Positions 28,517 to 40,441 are shown, numbered from the stretch's first letter. The stretch is 64,000 bases of DNA from Pluralibacter gergoviae ATCC 33028 = NBRC 105706 (GCF_001598855.1 NZ_BCZS01000012.1:1-64000); one strand, 5' to 3'. Notes: generated from the sequence alone by a model not told the origin. Numbers and translations are program-made.

Positions 28517-29203
28517 ATGAAATACCTCTTTTTATTTTTGCTCATCTTTACCAGCGGCGCAGCGGTGGCCGCCGAACCCGACAGCCGGTATCAACAGCGG
28601 GCGGAAGCGGGCGATCGACGCGCGCAATACTATCTTGCGGATACTTTGGTCAGCTCCGGCGATTATCAGAAAGCCGAATACTGGGCGCAGAAAGCCGCCG
28701 CGCAGGGCGATGGCGACGCGCTGGCGCTGCTGGCGCAGCTCAAAATTCGCAACCCCCAACAGGCGGACTATCCGCAGGCCCGCCAGCTGGCAGAAAAAGC
28801 CGTTGAGACGGGCAGCAAATCCGGGGAGATCGTTCTGGCGCGGGTGCTGGTGAACCGCCAGGCCGGCGCCACCGACGTGGCGCACGCCATCACCCTTCTG
28901 CAGGATGCTGCCCGGGATAGCGAAAACGATGCGGCAGTAGACGCCCGGATGCTGCTGGGGCTGATCTACGCCAGCGGCGTGAACGGCCCGGAAGATGATG
29001 TGAAAGCGGGCGAATACTTTAAAGGCAGCTCGATGCTCTCACGGACCGGCTATGCCGAATACTGGGCCGGCACGATGTTCCGGCAGGGAGAGAAAGGTTT
29101 TATCGAACCGAATAAACAGAAGGCGCTGCACTGGCTCAACGTCAGCTGTCTTGAGGGGTTTGATACCGGATGCGAAGAGTTTGACCGGATCAGTAAAAAA
29201 TAA
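28517..29203 (+). CDS. yjcO: YjcO, secreted Sel1-repeat protein
   Basis: 228 aa. The ATG at 28517 gives a clean signal peptide (KYLFLFLLIFTSGAAVAA) and matches E. coli YjcO; a start at 28493 would place extra polar residues in front. Sel1-like helical repeats fill the rest (for example AQYYLADTLVSSGDYQKAEYWAQKAA). Function unknown; probably periplasmic protein-protein contacts. It is followed by a strong bidirectional terminator shared with gltP. Confidence 0.93.
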   Translation: MKYLFLFLLIFTSGAAVAAEPDSRYQQRAEAGDRRAQYYLADTLVSSGDYQKAEYWAQKAAAQGDGDALALLAQLKIRNPQQADYPQARQLAEKAVETGSKSGEIVLARVLVNRQAGATDVAHAITLLQDAARDSENDAAVDARMLLGLIYASGVNGPEDDVKAGEYFKGSSMLSRTGYAEYWAGTMFRQGEKGFIEPNKQKALHWLNVSCLEGFDTGCEEFDRISKK

Positions 29204-29208
29204 GAAAG

Positions 29209-29243
29209 AGCCCGGCGCCGTCCAGCGCCGGGCTTTTGTTTTA
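29209..29243. terminator. Bidirectional terminator between yjcO and gltP
   Basis: Ten-bp stem AGCCCGGCGC/GCGCCGGGCT (29209-29218 with 29225-29234) with a T-rich run on the plus side and an A-rich run on the other, so it can end both convergent transcripts. Confidence 0.88.
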
Positions 29244-30551
29244 TTGGGCGGTTTTATCAAACTTGCCCAGCATTTCCCGCTCGTAGGCCGCCGCCTTCTT
29301 GCGGTCAAACTTATGCTCCCACTTGGCAATCACCAGCACCGCCAGCGCGTTACCCACCACGTTCAGCGCGGTGCGGGCCATGTCGAGGATGCGGTCAACG
29401 CCGGCGATAAACGCCAGCCCCTCCAGCGGAATACCGACGCTGCCGAGCGTTGCCAGCAGCACCACGAACGACACGCCTGGCACGCCCGCGATGCCCTTCG
29501 AGGTCACCATCAGCGTCAATACCAGGATAATCTCCTGACCGATAGACAGCTCGATGCCGTACAGCTGGGCGATAAAGATAGCCGCGATGCTCTGATACAG
29601 CGTGGAGCCGTCGAGGTTAAAGGAGTAGCCGGTCGGCACGACGAAGCTGGTGATCGACGCCGGGGCGCCGTAGGCCTCCATCTTCTCGATGATTCGCGGC
29701 AGCACGCTCTCGGAACTGGAGGTAGAGTACGCCAGGATCAGCTCGTCTTTGAGGATGCGGATAAGGACCCAGATGCTCAGGCCGCACATTTTTGCCACGC
29801 CACCCAGCACCACCAGGGCAAAGAAGATAATTGCCGCATGGACCAGCAGCACCAGCTTGGCCAGCGGCCACAGGGAGGCGAAGCCAAAGTTGGCGACGGT
29901 CACGGCGATCAGCGCGAACACGCCGACCGGCGCATAGCGCATCACCATGTGGGTCACCTTAAACATGGTTTCCGAGATCGAGCGGAATACCGTAACCAGC
30001 GGCTCGCGGTGGGTCGCCGGCAGCGAGGAGAGCCCGAGGCCAAACAGCACCGAGAAGAAGATAATCGGCAGCATTTCGCCCTTCGCCATTGAGGCCACGA
30101 TATTGGTCGGCACCAGCGACAGAATCGTGCCCATCAGGCCGTGAGCGTGGCTCTGCACTTCTGCCGTCGTGCTCTGGTATTTCGAAATATCCACAGCGGC
30201 GAGGGTCGACATATCGATCCCGGCGCCGGGCTGGAAGACGTTGGCCAGCGTAATACCGACAACGATGGCGATCGTAGTGATTATTTCGAAATAGATAATG
30301 GTTTTCGCGCCGATGCGGCCCAGCGATTTCGCATCGCCGACCCCGGCAATGCCCACGATCAGCGTCGAGATGACAATCGGCACGACGATCATTTTAATCA
30401 GGTGAATAAAGATGTCGCCGGCGGGTGAGAGCAGATTGACAATCAGCCAGTCGCGATCGGCGCTATGATAATGCAGATAGCTTCCCAGCAGGATGCCGAA
30501 GATAAGCGCGAGCAATATCTGCCACGCAAGGCTAATTTTGGCCTTTTTCAT
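29241..30551 (-). CDS. gltP: GltP, proton/glutamate-aspartate symporter
   Basis: 436 aa DAACS-family carrier, one residue from the E. coli length. The serine-rich hairpin (AYSTSSSESVLPR) and the following TGYSFNLDGSTLYQS substrate motif are intact. It imports glutamate and aspartate with protons. In E. coli nrfG lies directly next to it; here its divergent neighbour is acs. Confidence 0.96.
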   Translation of the reverse strand: MKKAKISLAWQILLALIFGILLGSYLHYHSADRDWLIVNLLSPAGDIFIHLIKMIVVPIVISTLIVGIAGVGDAKSLGRIGAKTIIYFEIITTIAIVVGITLANVFQPGAGIDMSTLAAVDISKYQSTTAEVQSHAHGLMGTILSLVPTNIVASMAKGEMLPIIFFSVLFGLGLSSLPATHREPLVTVFRSISETMFKVTHMVMRYAPVGVFALIAVTVANFGFASLWPLAKLVLLVHAAIIFFALVVLGGVAKMCGLSIWVLIRILKDELILAYSTSSSESVLPRIIEKMEAYGAPASITSFVVPTGYSFNLDGSTLYQSIAAIFIAQLYGIELSIGQEIILVLTLMVTSKGIAGVPGVSFVVLLATLGSVGIPLEGLAFIAGVDRILDMARTALNVVGNALAVLVIAKWEHKFDRKKAAAYEREMLGKFDKTAQ

Positions 30552-30961
30552 AATAAACTTCCTCTGTGCAGGGCGTCATAAGCAATACATATGACGAATA
30601 CCAAATGGGGTGAATTGTGCGGCGTCTATAGATAGTATTTTTAACGCGGCGTATCAGTATCATCTGCACAGTGTACTACGCAAGCCTTTAATAACGGAGG
30701 TTTAAGCTGAAAAACGGAGGGTTATCGACAGTTAAGGACACTTAATGACAATAACTAATTGTTATAAAATACTTTTCCTCCAACAAAATTCAATAAATTC
30801 AAAGTGGTGATTATTTCATCCAAATAGATTGTTTGGCTGTTTCTTATACATTACAAACAATGCGTGATCTGCCGCGCAAATTATAAACAAACCCACCAAA
30901 ACCTCTTCAATTAACCTTTATGTGACATATTATTAACATCCTAACAAGGAGAATAATTGCC
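30552..30961. other. 410-bp divergent gltP-acs intergenic region
   Basis: AT-rich spacer that holds both promoters. A CRP-like site (30863-30878) is annotated; a second TGTGA half-site lies at 30921-30925. No remnant of nrf genes can be seen here, although E. coli carries the whole nrf operon at this place. Confidence 0.7.
30863..30878 (+). promoter_or_regulatory. Probable CRP site of acs
   Basis: CGTGA-TCTGCC-GCGCA keeps 7 of 10 CRP consensus bases and is centred 91 bp upstream of the acs ATG. E. coli acs P2 is activated by tandem CRP sites at -69.5 and -122.5, so a site here is expected, but the match is imperfect. Confidence 0.4.
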
Positions 30962-32920
30962 ATGAGCCAGGTTCATAAACACCCTATTGCCGCATCCATT
31001 GCGGAACGCTGCCTGATAAACCCGGAGCAGTACCAGAGCGACTATCAACTCTCCGTGACCGACCCCGACGCCTACTGGGGCAAGCAGGGTAAAATTCTCG
31101 ACTGGATTAAGCCCTATCAGAAGGTCAAGAATACCTCTTTTGCGCCGGGTAATGTCTCCATCAAATGGTATGAAGACGGTACCCTTAACCTCGCGGCCAA
31201 CTGCCTTGACCGCCACCTCGCGGAACGCGGCGACCAGACGGCCATTATCTGGGAAGGCGATGACGCCGGCCAGAGCAAAAATATCACCTACAAAGAACTG
31301 CATCGCGACGTTTGCCGCTTCGCCAACGTGCTGACCGATCTCGGGATTAAGAAAGGTGATGTCGTCGCTATCTATATGCCGATGGTGCCGGAAGCCGCCG
31401 TGGCGATGCTCGCCTGCGCCCGCATCGGCGCTATTCATTCCGTCATTTTCGGCGGCTTCTCGCCGGAAGCGGTCGCGGGCCGCATCATCGATTCCAGCTC
31501 GCGGATGGTGATCACCGCCGACGAGGGCCTGCGCGCCGGGCGCGCGATCCCGCTGAAGAAAAACGTCGATGACGCGCTGAAAAACCCGAATGTTACCACC
31601 GTTGAACACGTCGTGGTGCTCAAGCGCACCGGCGGCAGCATCGGCTGGCAGGAGAACCGCGATCTGTGGTGGAGCGATCTTATCAGCGGCGCCAGCGACA
31701 GCCACCAGCCGGTGGAGATGGGCGCAGAAGATCCGCTGTTTATCCTCTACACCTCCGGCTCCACCGGTAAACCAAAGGGCGTGCTGCACACCACCGGCGG
31801 CTACCTGGTGTATGCCGCCACTACCTTTAAGTACGTCTTCGACTATCACGACGGCGACATCTACTGGTGTACCGCCGACGTTGGCTGGGTCACCGGCCAC
31901 AGCTATCTGCTGTACGGTCCTCTGGCCTGCGGCGCCACCACCCTGATGTTTGAGGGGGTGCCCAACTGGCCGACCCCGGCGCGCATGTGCCAGGTGGTGG
32001 ACAAGCATAAGGTGAATATTCTCTACACCGCGCCGACCGCCATCCGCGCCCTGATGGCCGAAGGCGACAAGGCGATAGAGGGCACCGACCGCTCCTCGCT
32101 GCGCATTCTCGGCTCCGTCGGCGAACCGATTAACCCGGAAGCCTGGGAGTGGTTCTGGAAGAAAATCGGCAACGAGAAGTGCCCGGTGATGGACACCTGG
32201 TGGCAGACCGAAACCGGCGGCTTCATGATAACGCCTCTGCCGGGCGCAACGGAGCTGAAGGCCGGCTCGGCCACCCATCCGTTCTTCGGCGTGCAGCCCG
32301 CGCTGGTCGATAACGAAGGCCATCCGCTGGAAGGCGCCACCGAGGGCAACCTGGTCATCACCGACTCCTGGCCGGGCCAAGCGCGTACCCTGTACGGCGA
32401 CCACGAGCGCTTCGAGCAGACCTACTTCTCGACCTTCAAAAACATGTACTTCAGCGGCGACGGCGCGCGCCGGGACGAAGACGGCTACTACTGGATCACC
32501 GGACGCGTCGATGATGTGCTCAACGTTTCCGGCCACCGCCTCGGCACCGCCGAAATCGAATCGGCGCTGGTCTCGCACCCGAAAATCGCCGAAGCGGCGG
32601 TGGTGGGTATTCCGCACAACATTAAAGGCCAGGCTATCTACGCCTACGTCACCCTGAACCAGGGCGAGGAGCCGACGCCGGAGCTGTATGCGGAAGTCCG
32701 CAACTGGGTGCGCAAAGAAATTGGCCCGCTGGCGACGCCGGACGTACTGCACTGGACCGACTCGCTGCCGAAAACCCGCTCCGGCAAGATCATGCGCCGC
32801 ATTCTGCGCAAAATCGCCGCCGGCGACACCAGCAATCTGGGAGATACCTCAACGCTTGCCGATCCGGGCGTGGTGGAGAAGCTGCTCGAAGAGAAGCAGG
32901 CCATCGCGATGCCGTCGTAA
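30962..32920 (+). CDS. acs: Acs, acetyl-CoA synthetase (AMP-forming)
   Basis: 652 aa, the E. coli length, ending in IAMPS. ANL-superfamily motifs are intact: P-loop [12 protein letters not shown] (about 265), [11 protein letters not shown] (about 410), and the acetylation-controlled catalytic lysine in [11 protein letters not shown] (Lys609). It activates acetate to acetyl-CoA at low acetate concentrations. AAGGAG is 10 nt before the ATG. It begins acs-yjcH-actP. Confidence 0.98.
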   Translation: MSQVHKHPIAASIAERCLINPEQYQSDYQLSVTDPDAYWGKQGKILDWIKPYQKVKNTSFAPGNVSIKWYEDGTLNLAANCLDRHLAERGDQTAIIWEGDDAGQSKNITYKELHRDVCRFANVLTDLGIKKGDVVAIYMPMVPEAAVAMLACARIGAIHSVIFGGFSPEAVAGRIIDSSSRMVITADEGLRAGRAIPLKKNVDDALKNPNVTTVEHVVVLKRTGGSIGWQENRDLWWSDLISGASDSHQPVEMGAEDPLFILYTSGSTGKPKGVLHTTGGYLVYAATTFKYVFDYHDGDIYWCTADVGWVTGHSYLLYGPLACGATTLMFEGVPNWPTPARMCQVVDKHKVNILYTAPTAIRALMAEGDKAIEGTDRSSLRILGSVGEPINPEAWEWFWKKIGNEKCPVMDTWWQTETGGFMITPLPGATELKAGSATHPFFGVQPALVDNEGHPLEGATEGNLVITDSWPGQARTLYGDHERFEQTYFSTFKNMYFSGDGARRDEDGYYWITGRVDDVLNVSGHRLGTAEIESALVSHPKIAEAAVVGIPHNIKGQAIYAYVTLNQGEEPTPELYAEVRNWVRKEIGPLATPDVLHWTDSLPKTRSGKIMRRILRKIAAGDTSNLGDTSTLADPGVVEKLLEEKQAIAMPS

Positions 32921-33142
32921 CAAAGATGTGCCCCTCTTCTGGTCAGAAGGGGGCCTGGTGAGGGGATAAGCCGTACTGAACTCCCCCTCATCCTGACCCT
33001 CTCCCCGGCGGGGAGAGGGATCTGTACGGTGCTCTTACTTAAAACGATACCCTACACACCCTCCTGCGGCATTCGGGCCAGAGGCGCATTGACTGCACCT
33101 GCGGCACGAAGAAAGCGGAGGAACACCTCTGGAGACTCTGTG
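32921..33142. repeat. acs-yjcH spacer with hairpin and GC-rich dispersed repeat
   Basis: A hairpin follows the acs stop (32932-32953, loop GGTC) without a T-run. At about 32984-33018 lies a pyrimidine/purine palindrome (CCCCCTCATCCTGACCCTCT, then CCCCGGCGGGGAGAGGG) of a kind often seen in intergenic regions of Enterobacter and Klebsiella relatives. It probably folds in the acs-yjcH-actP mRNA and could lower downstream expression. Confidence 0.55.
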
Positions 33143-35103
<1,961 letters not shown>

Positions 35104-35142
35104 CGGAGAGATCCCCGGCCTGCGGGCCGGGGAGACAGAAAT

Positions 35143-35454
35143 TTAGATAGCGGCAAGCTGAGACAATACAGAGGGACTTTTCTCAATCATGCGGATCAAT
35201 AGCACCGCCTGTTTGTTTGGACTGGCAAGGCCCTGCTCCCAATTCTGGTAAGTCTTCAGGCCCGCATGAAGATAGCGCGCGAAAACGGCCTGCGAAAGAT
35301 TGAGCTGTTCACGAACCTTGACCAAATCTTCCGGCGCAATCGCCAGATCGCGGGTATTAACGCGGTGAGTGCGCAGTGTTTTTTTTCCGGCATTTAACTC
35401 GCCCCACGCTTCAATACCTTCCTGCAATTCGCTGAAAATATCTCGCTTCGTCAC
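35143..35454 (-). CDS. XRE antitoxin of a HigBA2-type module
   Basis: 103 aa. N-terminal extended segment (DIFSELQEGIEAWGELNAGK--LRTHRV) then an HTH (VREQLNLSQAVFARYLHAGLKTYQNWEQGLASP), the arrangement of Vibrio HigA2 and NadS-type antitoxins. It is encoded after its toxin, the reversed order characteristic of Hig modules, with a 4-bp overlap. Confidence 0.88.
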   Translation of the reverse strand: MTKRDIFSELQEGIEAWGELNAGKKTLRTHRVNTRDLAIAPEDLVKVREQLNLSQAVFARYLHAGLKTYQNWEQGLASPNKQAVLLIRMIEKSPSVLSQLAAI

Positions 35455-35798
35455 CTGATGATCCTCTGTTTTGCCTGCTCTAAAAGATGGGACAGGATGT
35501 TACGTTGGTGAGCCGTCAAATCATCCTGCTGCTCTTTATCGTATAGCGTAAAAAGCAGAAAATGGGACTTCTCGGCATACCAGTAATAGATAACCCGAAT
35601 ACCTCCCCGCTTCCCCTTATTCCTGCGAGGGTCAGCAAATCGAATTTTACGAAGTCCCCCGGCGCCTCGAATGACATCCCCGGCGCAAGGATTATGCAAC
35701 AACATTTGCTGGAAAGCCTTGAAATCATCATCGCTGAAGTATTCAGCACGATGCCGTTCAAAGGGCGGTAGTTCAATAAACAGCGCATCCATGGGCAT
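35451..35798 (-). CDS. RelE-fold toxin, HigB2-like
   Basis: 115 aa from the ATG at 35798, which has AGGAG 4 nt upstream (an alternative ATG at 35792 has 10-nt spacing). The pattern IELPPFERHRAEYFSDDDF, then GDVIRGAGGLRKIRFAD, GIRVIYYW and LLFTLYDKEQQDDLT matches Vibrio HigB2, a ribosome-dependent mRNA interferase. No damage is seen. The upstream palindrome may be the operator. Confidence 0.88.
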   Translation of the reverse strand: MPMDALFIELPPFERHRAEYFSDDDFKAFQQMLLHNPCAGDVIRGAGGLRKIRFADPRRNKGKRGGIRVIYYWYAEKSHFLLFTLYDKEQQDDLTAHQRNILSHLLEQAKQRIIR

Positions 35799-35803
35799 AT
35801 ATC

Positions 35804-35815
35804 TCCTGTACAGGA
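35804..35815 (-). promoter_or_regulatory. 12-bp perfect palindrome in the higBA-type leader
   Basis: TCCTGTACAGGA overlaps the toxin ribosome-binding site and lies just before the start codon. A second, looser dyad (TATACCC/GGGGATA, about 35822-35840) is next to it. The placement suits an autorepressor operator. Confidence 0.5.
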
Positions 35816-35870
35816 ACAATATATACCCAATATGGGGATAGATAAACTGTTATGGATAATTTATGAACAC

Positions 35871-36560
35871 CTAAAACAGCACCACCGACACCAGCGGCGC
35901 CGCCAGCACGGTAACCACCCCGGAAAGCATCATCACCAGGCTCGCTACCACGCCCTCCTGCGGCCCCAGCTCATAAGAGCGCGCGGTGCCTGCGCCGTGG
36001 GACGCGGCGCCAAAACCGGCGCCTTTGGCCATCCCTTCGCGAATCGACAGGCGCATAAACAGCACGTCGCCGACCGCCATGCCGAACACGCCGGTGATCA
36101 CCACGAACAGCGCCACCAGTTCGGGCTGGCCGCCGAGCGGCTTCGCCGCCGCCAGCGCAAACGGCGTAGTCACCGAACGCACCGCCAGGCTGCGCTGGAT
36201 CTCATCCGGCAGGGTAAACAGGCGCGCCAGCCACACCGAGCTGGTGACGGCCACGACGGTGGAGGTTATCACCCCGGCGCTGAGCGACATCCAGTGGCGC
36301 TTAATGACCGCCAGGTTGTCGTAAACCGGCACCGCGAAGGCGATGGTCGCCGGGCCCAGCAGCCACAGCAGCCAGTGGGTTTCCCCCATGTAGTTCTGAT
36401 AGGAGATATGACCGAATACCAGCAGCGCCACCAGCAGCAGCGGCGTAAACACCAGCGGCATCAGCGGCAGCTTGTGGAAACGTCGGTAAAGGCGTTTATT
36501 GGCATAATAAAGGCCGAGCGTAACGACCAGGCAGAGCACGCTGAGCTGAAAATTATTCAT
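35871..36560 (-). CDS. cidB: CidB/LrgB-family membrane protein
   Basis: 229 aa with six to seven hydrophobic segments and the LrgB signature region (SVTTPFALAAAKPLGG, GAGFGAASHGAGTARS). Partner of the holin-like CidA/LrgA; in enterics these pairs are linked to autolysis control or to pyruvate and small-solute transport, but the role is not settled. It overlaps the upstream gene by 8 bp. The pair is absent from this place in E. coli K-12. Confidence 0.85.
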   Translation of the reverse strand: MNNFQLSVLCLVVTLGLYYANKRLYRRFHKLPLMPLVFTPLLLVALLVFGHISYQNYMGETHWLLWLLGPATIAFAVPVYDNLAVIKRHWMSLSAGVITSTVVAVTSSVWLARLFTLPDEIQRSLAVRSVTTPFALAAAKPLGGQPELVALFVVITGVFGMAVGDVLFMRLSIREGMAKGAGFGAASHGAGTARSYELGPQEGVVASLVMMLSGVVTVLAAPLVSVVLF

Positions 36561-36963
36561 GATTCATGCGCCGCAGTTCGTAGCGATAGACTTTATCGAC
36601 GACCCAGGCAGTGCAGCCCAGCACCAGCAGCGTGCTGAGGGCGATAACCGAGAAGATGCGCCAGCCGTCGATCATCAGCAGCTGGGCGTAGTTCACTACC
36701 GCGACCACTGCCGGCACGAAAAACAGCAGCATCTCGGCCAGCAGCCAGCGCGAGCCCGCGCGCACCCAGGCAAGGGGCACAATACGAAAAACGATCAGCA
36801 GCAGCATCAGCACCATGCCGACCAGGTTAGCGGGCAGCGGCAGGTGCGCCCACCTCACCAGATGTTCAGCAAAAATGAATAATCCGGCATAGAGGATCAC
36901 CTGCACCGGCACCTGAAGATGATGCAGAAACGCGGGCGCAAGTCGCCCCGAGGCCACGGCCAT
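36553..36963 (-). CDS. cidA: CidA/LrgA-family holin-like protein
   Basis: 136 aa with four membrane helices, the conserved LPLPANLVGMVLMLLLI segment and a short basic C-terminus. It is the first gene of the two-gene operon. AGGAA lies 9 nt before the ATG. It is divergent from the LysR gene at 37066, the usual layout of cidAB with CidR. Confidence 0.85.
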   Translation of the reverse strand: MAVASGRLAPAFLHHLQVPVQVILYAGLFIFAEHLVRWAHLPLPANLVGMVLMLLLIVFRIVPLAWVRAGSRWLLAEMLLFFVPAVVAVVNYAQLLMIDGWRIFSVIALSTLLVLGCTAWVVDKVYRYELRRMNHE

Positions 36964-37065
36964 GGAAGGAATTCCTGAAAAAAGTGAAGGCGCCCAGTAT
37001 AGTGAGGCGCCGGCCGCGGCTGAAATGAATTAAAATTATTGAAGGTATAGTCCCGAGGAATGATC

Positions 37066-37953
37066 ATGGATATCAGAACGCTGCGCTATTTTGTCGAGGT
37101 GGTTCGCCAGCAGAGTTTCACCCGCGCCGCGGAGAAGCTGTTCGTGACGCAGCCGACTATCAGTAAGATGCTGAAAAACCTTGAAGATGAACTCAACTGT
37201 ACTCTGCTTATCCGCGATGGACGCAAGCTGCTGCTGACCGACACTGGCCGGGTGGTTTTCGAGCGCGGGCTCGCTATTCTCGGCGAGTTTCGCCAGCTTG
37301 AAGCAGAGCTGAGCGACATTAATCATCTGCATAAAGGCCTGCTGCGCCTCGGCATCCCGCCGATGGTCGGCATGATGATGGCCGGCCCCATCAGCCTGTT
37401 TCGCCAGCGCTATCCCGGCGTGGAATTAAAAATTTCTGAATTTGGCGGCCTGACGGTGCAGCAGGCGGTGACTAACGGCGATCTCGACGTAGCGATGACC
37501 GTGCTGCCGGTTGAAGAAGAGAGCGGCCTTGCCACCCTGCCGCTGTTCAGCCACCCGCTGTGCGTGCTGGTGCCCCGCTCCGGCGACTGGCTGCAGAGGG
37601 AGACTATCGAGCCGGAGCAGCTGGCGGCCCATCCGCTGCTTATCTACAACGAAGACTTTGCCCTCAACCGCCAGCTGATGGCGCTGTTTAACGCCCGCAA
37701 CATCAAGCCGCGCATCGCGGTGCGCAGCGGCCAGTGGGACTTTCTGGCGGCGATGGTGCAGGCGGGCGTCGGCGTGGCTATTCTGCCGGAGCCCGTATGC
37801 CAGCGGCTTGACCGCCAGACCCTGCGCTGGCTGCCGCTCAACAGCGACGTCACCTGGTCGCTGGGCATGATCTGGCGGGAAGGGACCTACCTCTCCCACA
37901 GCGCCCAGGCCTGGCTCGAATGCTGCGAAGGCTTCTGGCAGACGTCGGTCTGA
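37066..37953 (+). CDS. LysR-family regulator of the cidAB pair (CidR-like)
   Basis: 295 aa from the ATG at 37066, chosen because GAGGA lies 7 nt before it; the ATG at 37060 touches the same GAGGA. N-terminal winged helix (residues 1-60; SFTRAAEKLFVTQPTISKMLKNLE) and a two-lobed effector domain. Divergent orientation and a 102-bp shared spacer with a TATAGT hexamer indicate control of cidAB. In Bacillus and Staphylococcus the homologue CidR responds to acetate or overflow metabolism; the adjacent acs-actP genes make that attractive here, by inference only. Confidence 0.87.
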   Translation: MDIRTLRYFVEVVRQQSFTRAAEKLFVTQPTISKMLKNLEDELNCTLLIRDGRKLLLTDTGRVVFERGLAILGEFRQLEAELSDINHLHKGLLRLGIPPMVGMMMAGPISLFRQRYPGVELKISEFGGLTVQQAVTNGDLDVAMTVLPVEEESGLATLPLFSHPLCVLVPRSGDWLQRETIEPEQLAAHPLLIYNEDFALNRQLMALFNARNIKPRIAVRSGQWDFLAAMVQAGVGVAILPEPVCQRLDRQTLRWLPLNSDVTWSLGMIWREGTYLSHSAQAWLECCEGFWQTSV

Positions 37954-38026
37954 CACCGTCCGCCGTAATATCGTCGGGATCACACTCCCCGTAAAATAAT
38001 AAAAAATTACTTTAATCGCATCACTT

Positions 38027-38045
38027 AAGGAATATATTATTCCTT
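38027..38045 (+). promoter_or_regulatory. Perfect inverted repeat upstream of murQ (candidate MurR operator)
   Basis: AAGGAATA-TAT-TATTCCTT has 8-bp perfect arms and lies 25 bp before the murQ ATG. RpiR-type regulators such as MurR bind dyads of this kind near murQ. No murR gene is present in this window. Confidence 0.55.
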
Positions 38046-38069
38046 CATACCCTGCTTATTGAGGTCGCC

Positions 38070-38981
38070 ATGAAAATAGATTTATCCACCCTGACTACCG
38101 AAAGCCGCAACGCGGCCAGCGAAAATATCGACCAGCTCCCGACGCTTGAGATGCTCACCGTCATCAATAATGAAGATAAAAAGGTCGCGCTGGCGGTAGA
38201 AGAGCAGCTCCCGGCTATCGCCCGGGCCGTCGACGCCATCGCCGCCGCCTTTGCCGCCGGCGGTCGCCTGATCTACTGCGGGGCGGGCACCTCCGGGCGG
38301 CTGGGTATCCTTGATGCAAGTGAGTGCCCACCAACTTATGGCACCCCGCGCGAAATGGTGGTGGGCCTGATTGCCGGCGGCAAAACCGCTATCCTGCAGG
38401 CCGTTGAGAACGCCGAAGACAGCCCGCAAATGGGCGAGCAGGACCTGCGCGATCTGGCGCTTAACGATCGCGATGTGGTGGTGGGTATCGCCGCCAGCGG
38501 CCGCACGCCTTACGTTATCGGCGCCCTGAACTACGCCCGCAGCGTTGGCGCGAAAGTGGGCGCGATTGCCTGCAATCCTGGCAGCGAAATTGGCAAGCTG
38601 GCGGATTTCGCCATTGAGCCGCTGGTCGGCCCGGAAGTGGTCACCGGCTCCTCGCGCATGAAGGCGGGCACCGCCCAGAAGCTGATTCTCAATATGCTCA
38701 CCACCGGGGCGATGATCCGCTCGGGCAAAGTGTTCGGCAACCTGATGGTGGACGTGGAAGCCACCAACGCCAAGCTGCTGCAGCGCCAGGTCAACATCGT
38801 GGTGCAGGCTACCGAATGTACGCCTGAGCAGGCGCAGGCCGCGCTCGACGCCTGCCATCGCCACTGCAAAACCGCCATCGTGATGATTCTGGCCGGCGTC
38901 AGCGCAGCGGACGCCGAAGAACTTCTCGCCAGCAACAGCGGCTTTATCCGCCGGGCAATTCAGGGTATCGGGAGCAACTGA
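38070..38981 (+). CDS. murQ: MurQ, N-acetylmuramic acid 6-phosphate etherase
   Basis: 303 aa SIS-domain protein. The phosphosugar-binding signature [22 protein letters not shown] and the catalytic Glu/lid region ([14 protein letters not shown]) are intact. It cleaves the lactyl ether of MurNAc-6-P to GlcNAc-6-P and D-lactate in cell-wall recycling. murP follows after 2 bp, so the two form one operon. In E. coli the operon lies at 54 min, so this is a transferred or relocated unit. Confidence 0.96.
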   Translation: MKIDLSTLTTESRNAASENIDQLPTLEMLTVINNEDKKVALAVEEQLPAIARAVDAIAAAFAAGGRLIYCGAGTSGRLGILDASECPPTYGTPREMVVGLIAGGKTAILQAVENAEDSPQMGEQDLRDLALNDRDVVVGIAASGRTPYVIGALNYARSVGAKVGAIACNPGSEIGKLADFAIEPLVGPEVVTGSSRMKAGTAQKLILNMLTTGAMIRSGKVFGNLMVDVEATNAKLLQRQVNIVVQATECTPEQAQAALDACHRHCKTAIVMILAGVSAADAEELLASNSGFIRRAIQGIGSN

Positions 38982-38983
38982 AT

Positions 38984-40426
38984 ATGGCTAAAATTACGCC
39001 ATCCATGATTGAGCAACTGCTGCGGCTCTCCGGCGGAAAGGCCAATATCCGCGTCTGCGGCAACTGCATGACCCGCCTGCGCCTTACCCTTGCCGACCGC
39101 GACGCGGCGGACATTGCCGGCCTGAAGGCCGTACCCGGCGTGATGGGCGTTATCAACGGCGACGACCAGCTGCAGATCATCCTCGGCCCCGGTAAGGCGC
39201 AGACTGCCAGCGAAATGATGAACGCGGTAATCAATGGCGCAGCGGAAAGCGCGCCCGCCGCCGCCGATCTGCAAGCGCAGGCAAGCGTTCAGAAAGCGAA
39301 AATGAAGGGCAAGCAGAATAGCGCGGTGCATAACTTTCTCACCCGGTTTGCCACTATTTTTACGCCGCTCATTCCGGGCTTTATCGCCGCAGGCCTGCTG
39401 CTGGGTATCGCAACCCTGCTGCAGCAGATGTTCGCCGTCGACGGCGTAGTGCAAAGCCACTGGCTCGCCGCCCTGATTGCCTATATGAAAGTCTTCAGCA
39501 TCGGGTTGTTTACCTTCCTCAGCATTCTGATTGGCTTCAATACGCAAAAAGCGTTCGGCGGCTCCGGCGTTAACGGGGCGATTATCGCCTCGCTGTTCGT
39601 GCTGCGCTACGTGCCGGAAGGCACCGTCGGCTACTATGCGGGCATGCAGGACTTCTTCGGCCTGGCCATTGACCCGCGCGGCAATATTATCGGCGTGCTG
39701 CTGGCCTGCATTCTCGGGGCGTGGATCGAGCGCCAGGTGCGCCGCGTTGTGCCCGATAATCTGGATATGATTCTAACGTCGGCCATCACGCTGCTGATTA
39801 CCGGGGCAATCACCTTCACCGTGATTATGCCGATTGGCGGCGAGCTGTTTAAAGGCATGTCGTGGCTGTTCCTGCACCTCAACGGCAATCCGTTCGGTAC
39901 CGCCCTGCTGGCGGGCCTGTTTCTGATTGCGGTGGTATTCGGCGTTCACCAGGGCTTCGTGCCGGTTTACTTCGCGCTGATGGATGCCCAGGGCTTCAAC
40001 TCCCTGTTCCCGATCCTGGCGATGGCCGGCGCGGGCCAGGTTGGCGCCTCGCTGGCGCTCTACTTCCGGGCGAAAAAGGGCTCCACGCTGCGCACCCAGA
40101 TCAAGGGCGCGATTTTCCCGGGCCTGCTGGGGATCGGCGAACCGCTGATTTACGGCGTGACTCTGCCGCGCCTCAAGCCGTTTGTCACCGCCTGCTTCGG
40201 CGGCGCGGTCGGCGGCTTCTTTATCGGCCTGGTCTCGTGGCTTGGGCTGCCGGTGGGCCTCAACACCGTGTTCGGGCCTTCCGGGCTGGTGTCGATTCCG
40301 CTGATGACCTCGTCGCAGGGCATTTTTGCCGGGATGCTGGTTTACGTGGCGGGGATCGCGATTGCCTACGCGGCGGGATTTGCGCTGACGTGGCTGTTTG
40401 GCTGTAAGAACGTGGATTTGTCGTAG
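38984..40426 (+). CDS. murP: MurP, PTS enzyme IIBC for N-acetylmuramic acid
   Basis: 480 aa. EIIB domain with the phosphorylated cysteine in [14 protein letters not shown] (Cys28 or near), a linker (residues 85-115), then the EIIC membrane domain with the [10 protein letters not shown] loop. It lacks an EIIA domain, so it depends on Crr (EIIA-Glc). It imports and phosphorylates MurNAc, producing the MurQ substrate. Confidence 0.95.
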   Translation: MAKITPSMIEQLLRLSGGKANIRVCGNCMTRLRLTLADRDAADIAGLKAVPGVMGVINGDDQLQIILGPGKAQTASEMMNAVINGAAESAPAAADLQAQASVQKAKMKGKQNSAVHNFLTRFATIFTPLIPGFIAAGLLLGIATLLQQMFAVDGVVQSHWLAALIAYMKVFSIGLFTFLSILIGFNTQKAFGGSGVNGAIIASLFVLRYVPEGTVGYYAGMQDFFGLAIDPRGNIIGVLLACILGAWIERQVRRVVPDNLDMILTSAITLLITGAITFTVIMPIGGELFKGMSWLFLHLNGNPFGTALLAGLFLIAVVFGVHQGFVPVYFALMDAQGFNSLFPILAMAGAGQVGASLALYFRAKKGSTLRTQIKGAIFPGLLGIGEPLIYGVTLPRLKPFVTACFGGAVGGFFIGLVSWLGLPVGLNTVFGPSGLVSIPLMTSSQGIFAGMLVYVAGIAIAYAAGFALTWLFGCKNVDLS

Positions 40427-40441
40427 CAAAGCGCTGACGGC

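Noticed and set aside
30941-32752. 603-codon open frame antisense to acs
   Set aside because: Mirror of acs codon bias; acs itself is full length and conserved.
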